DNA of 64,000 nt from Oscillatoria sp. CS-180 (lineage in GTDB: Bacteria; Cyanobacteriota; Cyanobacteriia; Phormidesmidales; Phormidesmidaceae): positions 52,711-116,710 of the forward strand of contig NZ_JAQMUB010000094.1 of assembly GCF_028330965.1 (NCBI RefSeq). The letters run 5' to 3'. The position numbers and the translations under genes were made by a program. The notes under the pieces are model-generated. The model ran no database searches and was not told where the DNA came from. It was given only the letters and a program-made list of their open reading frames with translations. Positions 45,885-56,100 of this stretch are shown one piece after another; positions within the stretch are counted from its first letter, which is position 1; the number at the start of each line of letters is the position of its first letter.

Positions 45885-47375
45885 ATGACTGTATTGTCAT
45901 CCCCACTCCGCAAAATAGGTGATCGCCTGTTGGCCTGCATTAGTATCTGCCTGCTGGTATTTCTGCTGGTTTTGGAACAGCCAGCCCTAGCGGATTCCGC
46001 TGCGGTTGAGACTGAGTCAACGCCTGCACTCACAATTCAAGAGCGGAAAGAACTAGAGGAATTACGGACCGAAAAGCGACTTAAACAGCTGATCGATGCC
46101 CGCATCGGCAATAGTCCTCGCATTCAGGACCGGATTGAATTCGAAGTCGACCGAGCTTTTGAACGAACAACCACTTTACTCAATATTGTTTTAGCGATCC
46201 TCACGATTATTCCCCTGTTGGCGGCGCTGGGCGTTTGGCTGCTGCGGCGCAGCGTGGTGAGTGAGTTGGTCGGCGAAGTCCGCACCCAACTGGAGCGAGA
46301 GATTTTTGCCCAGCTCAAGCAGCAGAAGCTAGACGCGATCGCCGAAATTGAAGCACTCAAGCAGGATTCCCTGAAGCAAGGTGCCGAATTGGTTGCACAA
46401 GCTCAGGCGGTCTTGGATGAGCTGAAGCAGCAAACAGCGATCGCCCATCAGGAAATCGAATTGCTCAAATCTCAGACGGCATCTCAGCTAGAAAGCATTG
46501 TTACCGATGCTCAGCAGATGAAAGATCAGGCAATGCAAGAGTTAACTAACTTGCTGCCCCTGTCCGTCACTGAACAGTTGCCCCCTGAGGCCCGGCCTCG
46601 CCTCGGCAATCTCACCTCCCTGCTAGAAGGCTTGAAGAAGGCAATGCCCCAAATCAGCTTTAGTGCCACGGATTACCTTAAGGAAGGCAACGCATTTTTC
46701 TTTGAAAGCCGCTATGACGATGCCTTGGCAGCGTACGATCGCGCCATTCAGCTCAACCCCGAACTGTACGAAGCCTGGTTTACAAAGGCTTCGACGCTGA
46801 TGCTGCTCCAGCGCTACGAAGAAGCGACTAACACGTATCAGTTTGCAACTCAGCTCAAGCCGGAGTCCTATGATGCCTGGGTTGGGCAAGGGACAGCGCT
46901 CACCAAAGCCCACAACTACGAGGGGGCGATCGCGGCCTTCAACGAGGCGATCGCGCTTAAAGCGACGGATCATCTAGCCCTATTCAATCGTGGCGACGCC
47001 TATGCGGGTCTGGAACGCTTCGATGCGGCACTGGCTGACTACGATGCTGCCCTGGCCCTAAAACCTGACTTTGCGAAAGGGCATTGGCGGAAAGGGCAGC
47101 TGCTTCAGGAGCGGGGAAATTGGGAGTCAGCGATCGCGGCCTATGATGCAGTCCTCAATCTCAACATCAAGGATGAGTCCGACATTTGGTACAACAAAGC
47201 CATTTGCCATGCTGCTAAGGGCGATCGGGATGCAGCACTGACGGCCCTAGAAAAGGCAGTATCGGCGTCTCCTGCGCTGAAACAGCAGGCCCAGGAGCAT
47301 CCCCGCTTTGAGTCCCTTCAAGAAACCCTCCGCTTTCAGGCGCTGGTGAACAGCGACGATGATGAAAGCCCCTAA
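45885..47375 (+). CDS. Membrane-anchored coiled-coil TPR protein
   Basis: A 496-residue protein. A basic start and signal-like helix (RLLACISICLLVFLLVLEQPALAD) are followed by acidic and coiled-coil text, a second membrane segment (LLNIVLAILTIIPLLAALGVWLL), a long coiled coil (EREIFAQLKQQKLDAIAEIEALKQ and beyond) and about six tetratricopeptide repeats to the C-terminus (GNAFFFESRYDDALAAYDRAIQLNP and later units). The TPR part is probably on the cytoplasmic side, or in the periplasm if the first helix is cleaved. Role unknown. The in-frame TTG at 45873 is four codons before the ATG at 45885; the ATG is preferred. It lies 74 bp downstream of dnaA. Confidence 0.88.
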   Translation: MTVLSSPLRKIGDRLLACISICLLVFLLVLEQPALADSAAVETESTPALTIQERKELEELRTEKRLKQLIDARIGNSPRIQDRIEFEVDRAFERTTTLLNIVLAILTIIPLLAALGVWLLRRSVVSELVGEVRTQLEREIFAQLKQQKLDAIAEIEALKQDSLKQGAELVAQAQAVLDELKQQTAIAHQEIELLKSQTASQLESIVTDAQQMKDQAMQELTNLLPLSVTEQLPPEARPRLGNLTSLLEGLKKAMPQISFSATDYLKEGNAFFFESRYDDALAAYDRAIQLNPELYEAWFTKASTLMLLQRYEEATNTYQFATQLKPESYDAWVGQGTALTKAHNYEGAIAAFNEAIALKATDHLALFNRGDAYAGLERFDAALADYDAALALKPDFAKGHWRKGQLLQERGNWESAIAAYDAVLNLNIKDESDIWYNKAICHAAKGDRDAALTALEKAVSASPALKQQAQEHPRFESLQETLRFQALVNSDDDESP

Positions 47376-47480
47376 GTTTCAACTGCGTCAGGAACTCTCC
47401 AGAAAAGAATTTGCCGTTGGTCGGGTGTCATTAGCGCCGCATAACACCACAGCCGACTAATTGTATTGTCATATCGCGTG

Positions 47481-47552
47481 AACGGAAAAACCCGTTACTT
47501 TCCCCTCCGGGGAGGGGCTAATGGGGTGGGTTGCCCTCGAAAAGACCCACCC
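47481..47552. repeat. Hairpin cluster after the TPR gene
   Basis: Three short inverted repeats follow each other: AACGG/CCGTT at 47481-47496, CCCCTC/GAGGGG at 47502-47517 and an 8-bp stem GGGTGGGT/ACCCACCC at 47524-47552 with a 13-nt loop. The last is followed by ACAAATTTTG. Repeated motifs of this kind are common in bacterial genomes; the cluster could terminate the TPR transcript 100-170 bases after its stop. Nothing else is seen in 47376-47737. Confidence 0.5.
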
Positions 47553-47737
47553 ACAAATTTTGTCCAGGCTAACCCATTGCACTTTTATGCCGCCGCTGTC
47601 TCCTCTCCACGCCAGGGAGGTCTCAGAAAACCTGCGTGAAGTCAGATTAGCCTCCCCCTATTCTTCAGGATATAAGCCTTGGCTGTTGCCAGCTTGATGG
47701 TTCGAGACACACAGCCCCCTCCTGAAAGAACACCGCC

Positions 47738-47875
47738 ATGAAATTCAGAACCTTTGCTCGATGGACCTGTGCTGCTGCTTTGGGTGGAACCGTATTAGCC
47801 GGAAACGTATCGATGCCGAGGCCACTGGTTGCCATTACGCAGAGCACCAGTCAAAGCAGCGTGACGACGCTTTGA
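47738..47875 (+). CDS. 45-residue exported peptide, possibly a gene fragment
   Basis: An ATG at 47738 opens a 45-codon frame beginning MKFRTFARWTCAAALGG and continuing as a signal peptide (TVLAGNVSMPRPLVAI), then TQSTSQSSVTTL and a stop. It looks like the signal peptide and first few residues of an exported protein with the rest missing. Upstream CCTCCTGAAAG contains no clear ribosome-binding site. Given the deleted amidase next to it, a truncated remnant is as likely as a small secreted peptide. Confidence 0.35.
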   Translation: MKFRTFARWTCAAALGGTVLAGNVSMPRPLVAITQSTSQSSVTTL

Positions 47876-48013
47876 AGATCTGTTTTGAGATAGAGCTGTA
47901 CGACCCCATCTTCCTCTAACCCCATCTCCTCTGTATCTTGTGCAACAAAGCCAACCCATTGTCTGCTTTACCGTGCCATAGCAAGGCTTTGTTCGTGTGA
48001 AGGAGATAGGTTG

Positions 48014-48635
48014 ATGATAGGTCGAGGATTGGGTGCGATCGCCGCGATCGCAATGACGACTGCGCTAGTGGCACCTGCAAAGGCGGAAACCTTTGAATTA
48101 GAAGAAGCGACGATCGCGGATATTCAGATGGCGATGGATGCAGGGGCACTGACATCAGCAGACTTAGTTGAACTCTATCTGAATCGCATCGAGGCGTATG
48201 ACGACCAAGGGCCCGCGATCAACGCGCTGATTACCGTGAATCCCAATGCGATGGAGGAGGCGATCGCCCTGGACGAGGCCCGGGCGAATGGCAACATCAT
48301 GGGACCGCTCCACGGCATTCCCATCATCCTGAAAGACAACTACGATACGGCGGACATGCCAACCACTCTACACTGTCGAAGCCGATTCGACTTACGTCTG
48401 TGAGGCAGGCGATCCCTACAGTGCGGGCTATTTGGCGAACATTACAGGCTTCCCCGATATCACTGTGCCTATGGGTTTTACTGAAGCGGGGCTACCGATC
48501 GGCCTGTCCTTTATGGCGGAAGCCTACAGCGAATCGAAGCTCATTGGGTTTGCCTATGCCTATGAGCAGGCGAGCCAGATGCGGCAGCCTCCTGCAACAA
48601 CACCCCCGCTTCCGGGTGAAAGCTTCGAGTATTAA
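48014..48635 (+). pseudogene. Exported amidase with a large internal deletion
   Basis: The N-terminal part is intact: signal peptide IAAIAMTTALVAPAKA, then TIADIQMAMDAGALTSADLV and GPLHGIPIILKDNYDTADMP, which carries the catalytic lysine of the amidase-signature family. It then jumps, at about 48365, into another frame that reads YTVEADSTYVCEAGDPYSAG, then LANITGFPDITVPMGF and IGLSFMAEAYSESKLIGFAY to the stop at 48635, which is the C-terminal end of the same family. About 300 residues, including the Gly-Ser-rich signature and catalytic serines, are missing. The frame break plus loss of catalytic core mean it is inactive. Good ribosome-binding site AGGAG at the start. Confidence 0.85.
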
Positions 48636-48983
48636 GCAGTGGCAGGTTGCTGAGCCTGTTGATATAGCTTGGGGCGTTAAGCCATTGGGCTGCTGGTCAA
48701 GGCGAGAACTGAAGCACGATCGCGTATCAATGATGACTTGCCTTTAGGCAACCAATGAACTATTATCAGCAACCATAGCTGTATCCGTGCAGCTTGCTTT
48801 CCCCGAATATTGAGTCGGCGGTACTGGCAGGTGGTCGCAACACCGTACCAGCACCTGACCCGCAGACAGTCCAGAGCTGTCGTACAGGCTGTGCCTATTT
48901 TAGGTCGCCCTACGCTAGCGCTTTGTCCCAGGGCGACTGAATCTTCGGGGATTCACCCAAACTGATTCTTTGGAGGAATCCTC
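48636..48983. other. Intergenic region, no gene seen
   Basis: About 350 bp between the amidase remnant and the 94-residue ORF. No convincing ORF, RNA or repeat was recognised; the last ~30 bp carry the ribosome-binding site of the next gene. Confidence 0.4.
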
Positions 48984-49268
48984 GTGATCCAAATTCAATA
49001 CGTCTTGCCGTCCTCTCATGTAGGTGCGGCACTGCCTTCGCTGCCTGGACATTCAGCACATCCGCAAAGGCGGCACAAGCGCCTGCGCCTTTATCTTGTC
49101 GGTACTGATGCCGATACTCAGAGTGCCATTGATCTATTTCACCTGCGCGGCTGCATTGAGCGCATTGAATGGAGTCCTAAAATCGACGTGCCTGAAAACG
49201 GCGTGCTGATTCGGCAAGACCCCGGCGATGTGTTGCGGTACTTGCAGCGCGACAGAGTGTTTGAGTAG
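48984..49268 (+). CDS. Hypothetical 94-residue protein
   Basis: A GTG start, with GGAGGAATCC just upstream, opens a 94-codon frame. The product has a basic middle (HPQRRHKRLRLYLVGTDADTQ) and two beta-like strands ending GVLIRQDPGDVLRYLQRDRVFE. I do not recognise it. The strong ribosome-binding site and codon use support a real gene. Cytoplasmic, no motifs. Confidence 0.6.
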   Translation: MIQIQYVLPSSHVGAALPSLPGHSAHPQRRHKRLRLYLVGTDADTQSAIDLFHLRGCIERIEWSPKIDVPENGVLIRQDPGDVLRYLQRDRVFE

Positions 49269-49284
49269 ACCGTAGGGAAGATGC

Positions 49285-49385
49285 GATGCCCAGTGTAGCT
49301 GGGTCAAGTCCATCTCAGTGTCTTAAGGGAGCAGAGATAGGGAACAGGGCATGGGGTGTGCTTGACTCAAATGCATGCCGCTATA
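49285..49385 (-). repeat. MITE-like dispersed repeat, copy 2
   Basis: The reverse complement begins TATAGCGGCATGCATTTGAG and continues through ACACCCCATGCCCTGTTCCC and CTTAAGACACTGAGATGGAC to about 49285, close to copy 3 at 52400 throughout and to copy 1 at 34531 in its conserved segments. It sits in the 313-bp gap before the VWA lipoprotein, which otherwise holds that gene's ribosome-binding site and promoter. Confidence 0.8.
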
Positions 49386-49581
49386 TGTGCTATGAAAATC
49401 CTCGGTATTAGCGGGTTATAAACAGCACGAATAGGGTGAGGCGTGATTGTTTCAGAAACTGCAACTGTGCGCCTAACTGAAATCTCAAAGGCCATCCTAC
49501 AGGAGTAATCAACTAGGTTTGGGGCGATCTCGGACACCGGCGATCGCCCCAAAGCTGAACACTCTTGCTAAGGAGAACGTC

Positions 49582-51216
49582 ATGCAACTGTGGAAGTTTC
49601 CGGTCAGTGGTATCCGCATTCCGTCATCGCTTTTAATGGCAGCAATAGTCGCAGTTCTTGCGGTGAGTTGTGAGGGCGGGCAGGCACCCACAGCTAGCGC
49701 TCCTTCAGCCGCTGAGAGTGATGAATTGCAGTCAACGGAGCGCGTGCTTGATCCGGAGGCATCCCCAGAAGAGATTGATCCAACGGACGACAGTACCCAA
49801 CCGCCTGATTTCAACACCGAAGAATACGATCGCATTTATGAAAACCCCTTTCTGGCAGTCCTCCAAGAACCGCTGTCTACCTTTTCGATTGATGTAGACA
49901 CGGCTGCTTACGCTAACACTCGTCGCTTCCTCAGTGAAAATCGCCTACCACCCCCCGATGCGGTTCGTTTAGAAGAGTTGATCAACTACTTTGATTACGA
50001 GTATCCCCAACCGACTGGCGACGATCCCTTCTCCATCACCACAGAACTCACCACAGCGCCCTGGAATCCTGATCACGAGCTGCTTTTAGTTGGATTGCAG
50101 GGCAGAAGTTTAGAAGCAGAAGCGCTGCCGCCCAACAATTTGGTGTTTTTGCTGGATGTTTCTGGGTCGATGAACGAGCCGAACAAGCTGCCGCTGTTGA
50201 AGGCGGCCATGAAGCTGCTGGCGGAGCAAATGGCAGCTGACGATCGCGTCTCTATTGTGGTTTATGCCGGTGCAGCCGGCCTGGTGCTGGAGCCGACGCC
50301 CGGTAACAAGACGAGTGAAATTTTGGCGGCGATCGATGCGCTGGAAGCGGGGGGATCTACCGCCGGTGGTGCAGGCATTGACCTGGCCTATCAAATTGCC
50401 AAGGAGAACTTTCTGCCAGAAGGCAACAACCGCGTCATTCTTGCCACCGATGGTGACTTTAATGTCGGTGCCAGCAGCGATGGTGCTCTTGTCCGCCTGA
50501 TTGAAGATAAGCGAGACGATGGCATTTTTCTCACCGTACTAGGATTGGGGACAGGCAACTTCAAGGATGCCAAAATGGAGCAGCTCGCTAACAAAGGCAA
50601 CGGCAACTACGCCTATTTAGACAGTCTGCTGGAGGCGAAAAAGGCGCTGGTGACTGAGATGGGGGGAACGCTGGTGGCGATCGCGAAGGATGTGAAGCTG
50701 CAAATCGAGTTCAATCCTGCGGAAGTCAAAGCCTATCGTCTCTTGGGTTATGAGAATCGAGTGCTGGCAGCTGAAGATTTTAACGATGATCAAAAAGATG
50801 CCGGAGAACTCGGAGCAGGACACTCCGTTACGGCTCTCTATGAGCTAATTCCAACCGATGCTGCGACATCAGTGCCGGGTGTTGATCCGCTGCAATATCA
50901 GGAGTCCACGACTCTTCCTAGCGAAGATTTGCTCACCCTCAAACTGCGCTATAAGCAGCCTGAAGGGGACACCAGCCAGCTCCTTCAGCAAGCCTTGCAG
51001 CGAGATGTCATTTGGCAAAGTGAACCTTCGCGAAACATGCAGTTCGCCAGCGCTGTGGCAGAGTTTGGCTTGCTGCTGCGAGATTCTGAATACAAAGCCG
51101 ATGCCAGTTATGAGGCTGTTCTTGTCAGAGCCACCCAGTCTCAAGGGGACGACCAACATGGTTATCGGTCAGAGTTTCTGGAGCTGGTTGAGCAAGCAGA
51201 TCTGCTGAGCCGATAG
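49582..51216 (+). CDS. VWA-domain lipoprotein (YfbK/DUF3520-like)
   Basis: A 544-residue surface lipoprotein. The N-terminal hydrophobic segment (SSLLMAAIVAVLAVSC) ends in the lipobox AVSC. An acidic linker leads to a vWF_A-associated N-terminal region (STFSIDVDTAAYANTRRFL), a von Willebrand factor A domain with the metal-ion site DVSGSMN (D192, S194, S196), and the C-terminal DUF3520-like domain (DLLTLKLRYKQPEGDTS). Bacterial relatives are YfbK-like proteins of unknown binding partner. The ATG at 49582 has AAGGAGAA eight bases before; the frame extends upstream to 49519. No neighbour points to a partner. Confidence 0.92.
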   Translation: MQLWKFPVSGIRIPSSLLMAAIVAVLAVSCEGGQAPTASAPSAAESDELQSTERVLDPEASPEEIDPTDDSTQPPDFNTEEYDRIYENPFLAVLQEPLSTFSIDVDTAAYANTRRFLSENRLPPPDAVRLEELINYFDYEYPQPTGDDPFSITTELTTAPWNPDHELLLVGLQGRSLEAEALPPNNLVFLLDVSGSMNEPNKLPLLKAAMKLLAEQMAADDRVSIVVYAGAAGLVLEPTPGNKTSEILAAIDALEAGGSTAGGAGIDLAYQIAKENFLPEGNNRVILATDGDFNVGASSDGALVRLIEDKRDDGIFLTVLGLGTGNFKDAKMEQLANKGNGNYAYLDSLLEAKKALVTEMGGTLVAIAKDVKLQIEFNPAEVKAYRLLGYENRVLAAEDFNDDQKDAGELGAGHSVTALYELIPTDAATSVPGVDPLQYQESTTLPSEDLLTLKLRYKQPEGDTSQLLQQALQRDVIWQSEPSRNMQFASAVAEFGLLLRDSEYKADASYEAVLVRATQSQGDDQHGYRSEFLELVEQADLLSR

Positions 51217-51345
51217 AGAAAGGCAGCAGGATAATGGATGAAATGGGTCCCGATGGAACCTCGCAACGGCTATACCTTCCCCGCCTTTAGCTATAGTTGT
51301 CTGAGGATTAGTTTTTCTACTCTTCTGACACCTGCACAAAGTCTT

Positions 51346-51558
51346 ATGTCTGAAGCGACAACGCCTAAAAATCAGATTGCTGAATTTCATTGGGAAAAGC
51401 TGGACTGTAAGAACCAACCTGCCGGAGGGTTGGGCGCATGGCGGGCTAAGGTGCCTGGCGGCTGGTTAGTCGCTATTCGCTGTGGCGGCGGTGAGGGCGG
51501 AGGAGTCACGTTCTATCCTGATCCTTACCATCAGTGGGATGGCGGGACCATGGACTAA
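51346..51558 (+). CDS. Small hypothetical protein
   Basis: A ~70-residue protein from the ATG at 51346: MSEATTPKNQIAEFHWEKL, then GGLGAWRAKVPGGWLVAIRC and a C-terminal GGVTFYPDPYHQWDGGTMD. Short proteins with a W-x-A-K-V-P-G-G-W-L-V strand and a PDPxHxW end occur in many bacteria, often in phage or accessory regions; function unknown. The frame extends to 51238 but the homologous-looking part starts here. It converges on the Uma2 gene. Confidence 0.6.
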   Translation: MSEATTPKNQIAEFHWEKLDCKNQPAGGLGAWRAKVPGGWLVAIRCGGGEGGGVTFYPDPYHQWDGGTMD

Positions 51559-51573
51559 TGGACAGCGATCGCG

Positions 51574-52284
51574 CTACATCTCGTCAGGATTAACGCCGAG
51601 CGATCGCAATTTTTCGGCTAGTTTTTCAGCGCGTTGGCGTTCAGCGATCGCCTGTTCGTGTCCCCACAGCAGCAGGCGATCGTCAGCGCTCCACCAGCGC
51701 AGCCAGACTCCTTCACGGGTTCCTCTTGTGCCCGACCAGGGGCCTAACGCGAGGTCCATCTCCGGAATCCAATAGCGGCCCGCTTCATTCGGAGCAACGA
51801 TGTCATAGCGCTTGTTCTCACCTAGTTTGTAAAACTCTAGTGCACTGCTCTCCAGATTGAATAAAACGTAATAAGGAACCTGCAACACTTGCTCATAAAA
51901 GAACCACTTGCCAGGGGGATAGGTTGGTTTGATGGAGTATTCATGGCCATCTTCATCAGAGAGAAACTCCATGACGATCAGGGGAAAATCGCCCTGTAGC
52001 TGAGGCGTATAGCTGCGATGTACCTCCCCCTGTGAGACGGAAATACGCGGAATGTAAGCCCAATCAGGAGCCTTAACAACAACCTTGCCGTTGACAGTGG
52101 CACAGATACCGTAATTTGTCGTTGTCAGAGCATTCGGATGCAGGCGTCCGTTATCCCCCAGAGCCTCCGTGAGAGAGGCTGCCAGAGCGGGTTGAGCAAT
52201 ATTGTCCACAGGGTCATCAGGAAGTACAAAGTCATCGGGAAGTTTTTCCCAACGAATATCGAGGGTGGTCGTAGTGGCAACCAT
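51574..52284 (-). CDS. Uma2-family (DUF820) putative endonuclease
   Basis: A 236-residue Uma2 protein. It has APDWAYIPRI, FPLIVMEFLSDEDGHEYSIKPTYPPGKWFFYEQVLQVPYYVLFN-type text with the PD/E-x-K-like residues, and the usual C-terminal coiled coil (EQAIAERQRAEKLAEKLRSLGVNPDEM). Third Uma2 gene in the window, in another orientation. Its partner, if any, is unknown. Confidence 0.9.
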   Translation of the reverse strand: MVATTTTLDIRWEKLPDDFVLPDDPVDNIAQPALAASLTEALGDNGRLHPNALTTTNYGICATVNGKVVVKAPDWAYIPRISVSQGEVHRSYTPQLQGDFPLIVMEFLSDEDGHEYSIKPTYPPGKWFFYEQVLQVPYYVLFNLESSALEFYKLGENKRYDIVAPNEAGRYWIPEMDLALGPWSGTRGTREGVWLRWWSADDRLLLWGHEQAIAERQRAEKLAEKLRSLGVNPDEM

Positions 52285-52399
52285 GAAAACCTCTCGTCAG
52301 CCGATTGTCTAATGCTAGCGGTTTTATGCTGTTCATCTCTCTGCACTCAGTAGATAGTTCCCCGTAAGCGTCAACCCTGATGGACAGAACTTGTGCAGT

Positions 52400-52504
52400 T
52401 ATAGCGGCATGCATTTGAGTTAAGCACACCCCATGCTCTGTTCTCTATTCCCTGCTCCCTTAAGACACTGAGATGGACTTGACCAAGCTGCACAGGGCCA
52501 TAAT
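52400..52504 (+). repeat. MITE-like dispersed repeat, copy 3
   Basis: Begins TATAGCGGCATGCATTTGAG and ends near CACAGGGCCATAAT. Nearly the same as the inverted copy at 49285, with the right inverted repeat decayed (9 of 14 bases still match). Confidence 0.8.
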
Positions 52505-53184
52505 TTCAGCCTTGACCCCGTAACGCCAAAATATCGGGGAAGCCGGGTTCAACACACCTTTAAAGTGGGGACGCAAGAGGCCGTGCGTCAGTTCTAGAAG
52601 ATTACAGTTTATTGAGGACCCCTACGTACGGGGTCGGGTGCTGCTTACGTGACGCTATATCTACGAACAGTAGGGCAACTCTACGCAGCTCTTAGGCAGC
52701 AGGTAGTCTGAGAAAGGACTGGCTTTGTACAAAAAAAATTCGACTTTTCCGTGTTTATGCGGCCTGAAATTCAACTAAAACAGTCTGCTGTTGTATCTCA
52801 ACAAATTTAATTGTTGGTTGGTTTTACTGAAAAAGTCTTTTCCACGGGCGGGAAGGATATATCCATCAGTAAACACACAAGCTTTACATCATCAGGATTT
52901 ACATAGCTGAATCCGGCCTTTCTCCCTGCCCCCCCACGCTGAGAGACCGGATTACTGTCCTTGCTTGCCAGCAGGGATTAGAAGCTCAGTGGCCTAAATC
53001 CTGGTGCAACAAACTGCACTGCTTTATTGACCGTTATTCGATTGTCAAACGCTAACGGATTCCTGCCACTCACTTCGGGAGCATTTCATCCAAAGAATTG
53101 ATTAGCTGGCAATTCCCAGGAATGCAGGGATCTAAGCGAAATGCATCAGTCCTGCCTCAGTCAGACTTCATCAAGGCCAAACAC
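52505..53184. other. AT-rich upstream region of the inverse autotransporter gene
   Basis: About 680 bp with no gene. It has a GACCCC/GGGGTC hairpin at 52617-52635, then a distinctly AT-rich section (52720-52860) likely to hold the promoter. No RNA gene recognised. Confidence 0.4.
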
Positions 53185-56100
53185 ATGCGTCATCTTGTTT
53201 CTAAAACTACTTCTGGTAAGCATCTACCTCAATCGATCGCCATCCTTGTCTTGGGTACTCTTTTGGTTGACGCTGCCCCCTCTCTAGCGGCTCAACCCTG
53301 GTTTACGGACGCGGCTTCTCCCGCTGCTAAGCCAGCTGCGTCAAGCCAGTTTCCCTCAAAGCCAACGCTGGCTCAGACTCTCTCTGTCAGTACCCTCAGA
53401 CCGGAAACACCAGCACCTTCAGCTAGCTTCAGCGATACTGCTCAGAGCCGAACGTCTGACTCGATATCTGCTTCAGAAGAGGACGCCGCTGCGACTGCTG
53501 TTGTTCCCTCAGCAATCTCATCCCGTGATGCTGCTCCGGCGATCGCTCAGGTCATGGATTCAGAGGTTGATAACAGTGACGGCGTCGGCGATCGCGGTGT
53601 AGAAGAACTTCCAGCAGAAGGTGCGATTGAGGTTAATGGTGACGCTACAGGCCTTCATGAGACTGAAGCAGTCCATCGCGCTGAAGCCGCTAATGACGCT
53701 GATGAAGTGACCGAGGAGGCTGATGCCATGACTGCACCCGCCGCTCCCCCGTCAGAATCAGAGATGGAGTCTGATGCCGCAGCTGATGAAACGTCGTCTG
53801 TGATTTCTCAAGCGGAGGAACCTCAGCCAGCGCCGGATACTGTCAGCGTCAGTGCAGCGGACCTAACGATTCCCAGTCGCTTTGGTGTCATTGCAGATAC
53901 GGGGCCTAATGGATTTGACGACGCTGTGGGTCTGCATGCCTTTGTTCCTCTCAACCAAGATCCTGGAGAAAACGTCACTTTTCTTGAGGGGGATATTGAA
54001 CTGCGAGGGGGCGATCCCAGCTTCAGTCTCAACTTGGGTCATCGGGGCTATGACGCAGAACACGATCGCATTCGGGGCGGCTATATCGGCGTTGACGGTC
54101 GCAGCACGGATGAGAATATGTTCTTTCAGCTGGCAGCAGGCTATGAGCGTATTCAGGACGATTGGGAATTTCGCATTAATGGTTACTTGCCCGTTGGCGA
54201 TCGCACCCAGACTATTCGCGATGTCACTGTCGATTCAGGCTTTCAAACCGCCCAAGGTTTTCAAAGCAATCAGCTCGTTTTGTCCTCTGCCAGAGAGCGC
54301 CAGCGCATCCTAGAGCAAGAAAACGCACTAGGCGGGTTCGATGCTGAAGTTGGCACCCAACTGACGGCGTGGAATGGTGGCGAACTGATGGGGTATGTCG
54401 GCGGCTATCTGCTGTCTGGTGAAGAAAGCAGCCTGGGTGGACAACTGCGGATTGCCGCTAACTTTGAATCCAACTTTAATGCCGGTCTGGCTTTGCAACA
54501 CGACGGTCTATTCGGGACCAGCCTAACGTTGTCGGTCAGCGCCGCTTGGCCGAACATTCGCTTCCAAGGCGAGGACGAAGCGGAGTTTCAGGAAGAAAAC
54601 GAAGTGCCGATTCGCCTACGGGATCCCATTGCTCGTCGTCAAAATGTGGCAGTCAATATTATCGACGATGTGGAGACTTTCTCGGAATCCACTGTTGCTC
54701 CTCTCCGCAACCCCGAGGAAGAGCAAGACTATCGGTTTATTCACGTGGCTTTGTCTAGAGGCGCAGGTGCCGGAGATGGCACTTACGAAAATCCTTTTGG
54801 CACTGTTGAGGATGCGATCGCGCTTGTGAATAGCGACCCCACAACCTTCAGCGATGGCAACACCGTCATTTATGTCGACGGCGAAAATGCTCCTGGGGTA
54901 ACGATTCCTAGCTTCATCATTCCGGAGCGAGTGCGAGTCCTTTCGCAAGGGCCCAATCAAATTATCGCAGGAATGCCTTTCCCGGGCTTCCCCTCGACAC
55001 CAACTCGCTTACCGTTCTCTCCTGAGCAAAACTTTAATGTGGCTGCTGAGCCAGTTAACGCGAACGGCATTACCGTTGCTCTTCCTGATGCGAATGACGG
55101 CGTCTTTCCCACCATTACAGGAGGAACGAGTCCCGATTTAGTCACGCTGGGCAACCGAACTATTCTGGCCGGTTTTCAAATTAACGGCGCACCTCAACAT
55201 GGTGTTGCGGGGAGCCAAGTGGACGATGTTGAACTGCGGAATAACTTAATTGTCAGTTCAGGCGGCAGTGGTATTTTCTTCGACAATGTTGGCGGCAGTG
55301 CAATTCTCTTCGACAACGTGGTTGATAGCGCGGCTGACCGAGGAATTCTCGTGCAGAACAGTTTGACAGCCCACCCCATTGAAGTTGATATTGCTGGCTT
55401 CGATGTCAGTAATAGCCGGGTGGGGATGGAATTTGTGGCCACAGCGACGGCAGGGGCAGAGTTTCCCTCACAGATTGTTTCAATTGGACCGAGCACTAGT
55501 GCCAACACTAGCGTCGGTACGCCGAACGGTACGGCACCCACTAGCAGCATCCTTAACAGCACGGGTGAAGGGTTAGTGGTTCAGTCCTCGGGCAATGACC
55601 TCTTTGCCACCGCCAATCAGGAGGTGACAGTCACAGCAACAACTATCAATGGCAGTGGTGCGGATAGCGTACGACTGATTGCTGAAAACGGAGCCCATCA
55701 GCAAATCTTCGACTTCATTGGCGGTGTCATCACCAACAGTACGGGGGGCAACGGCATCACGATTCGCAATGGTGAATTTCCCTCAGGTACGACTCGCTCT
55801 GCAACTGCTCAAGAAATTACCATTCTCGACAGTGAGATCTCCAGCAACGCAGGCAATGGTATTGATATTGTCCTAGCTGATGCGGGTGCTCAAGAGTTAG
55901 TGATCCAAGGCAACCAAATCGTTAACAACGCAGGTGATGGTATTCACTCGGTTTCTCAAACGGTGGCCCTACAGGAGTGGCGAACGAATAACGAGACGGG
56001 TGAGTTGGGCGTTAGCAACAACGTCATCAGCGGTAACGGCGGACAGGCGATCGTGATTAGTCTGGAAAATCTAGGTCTCTTGCCCATTGTCGGCATCGGT

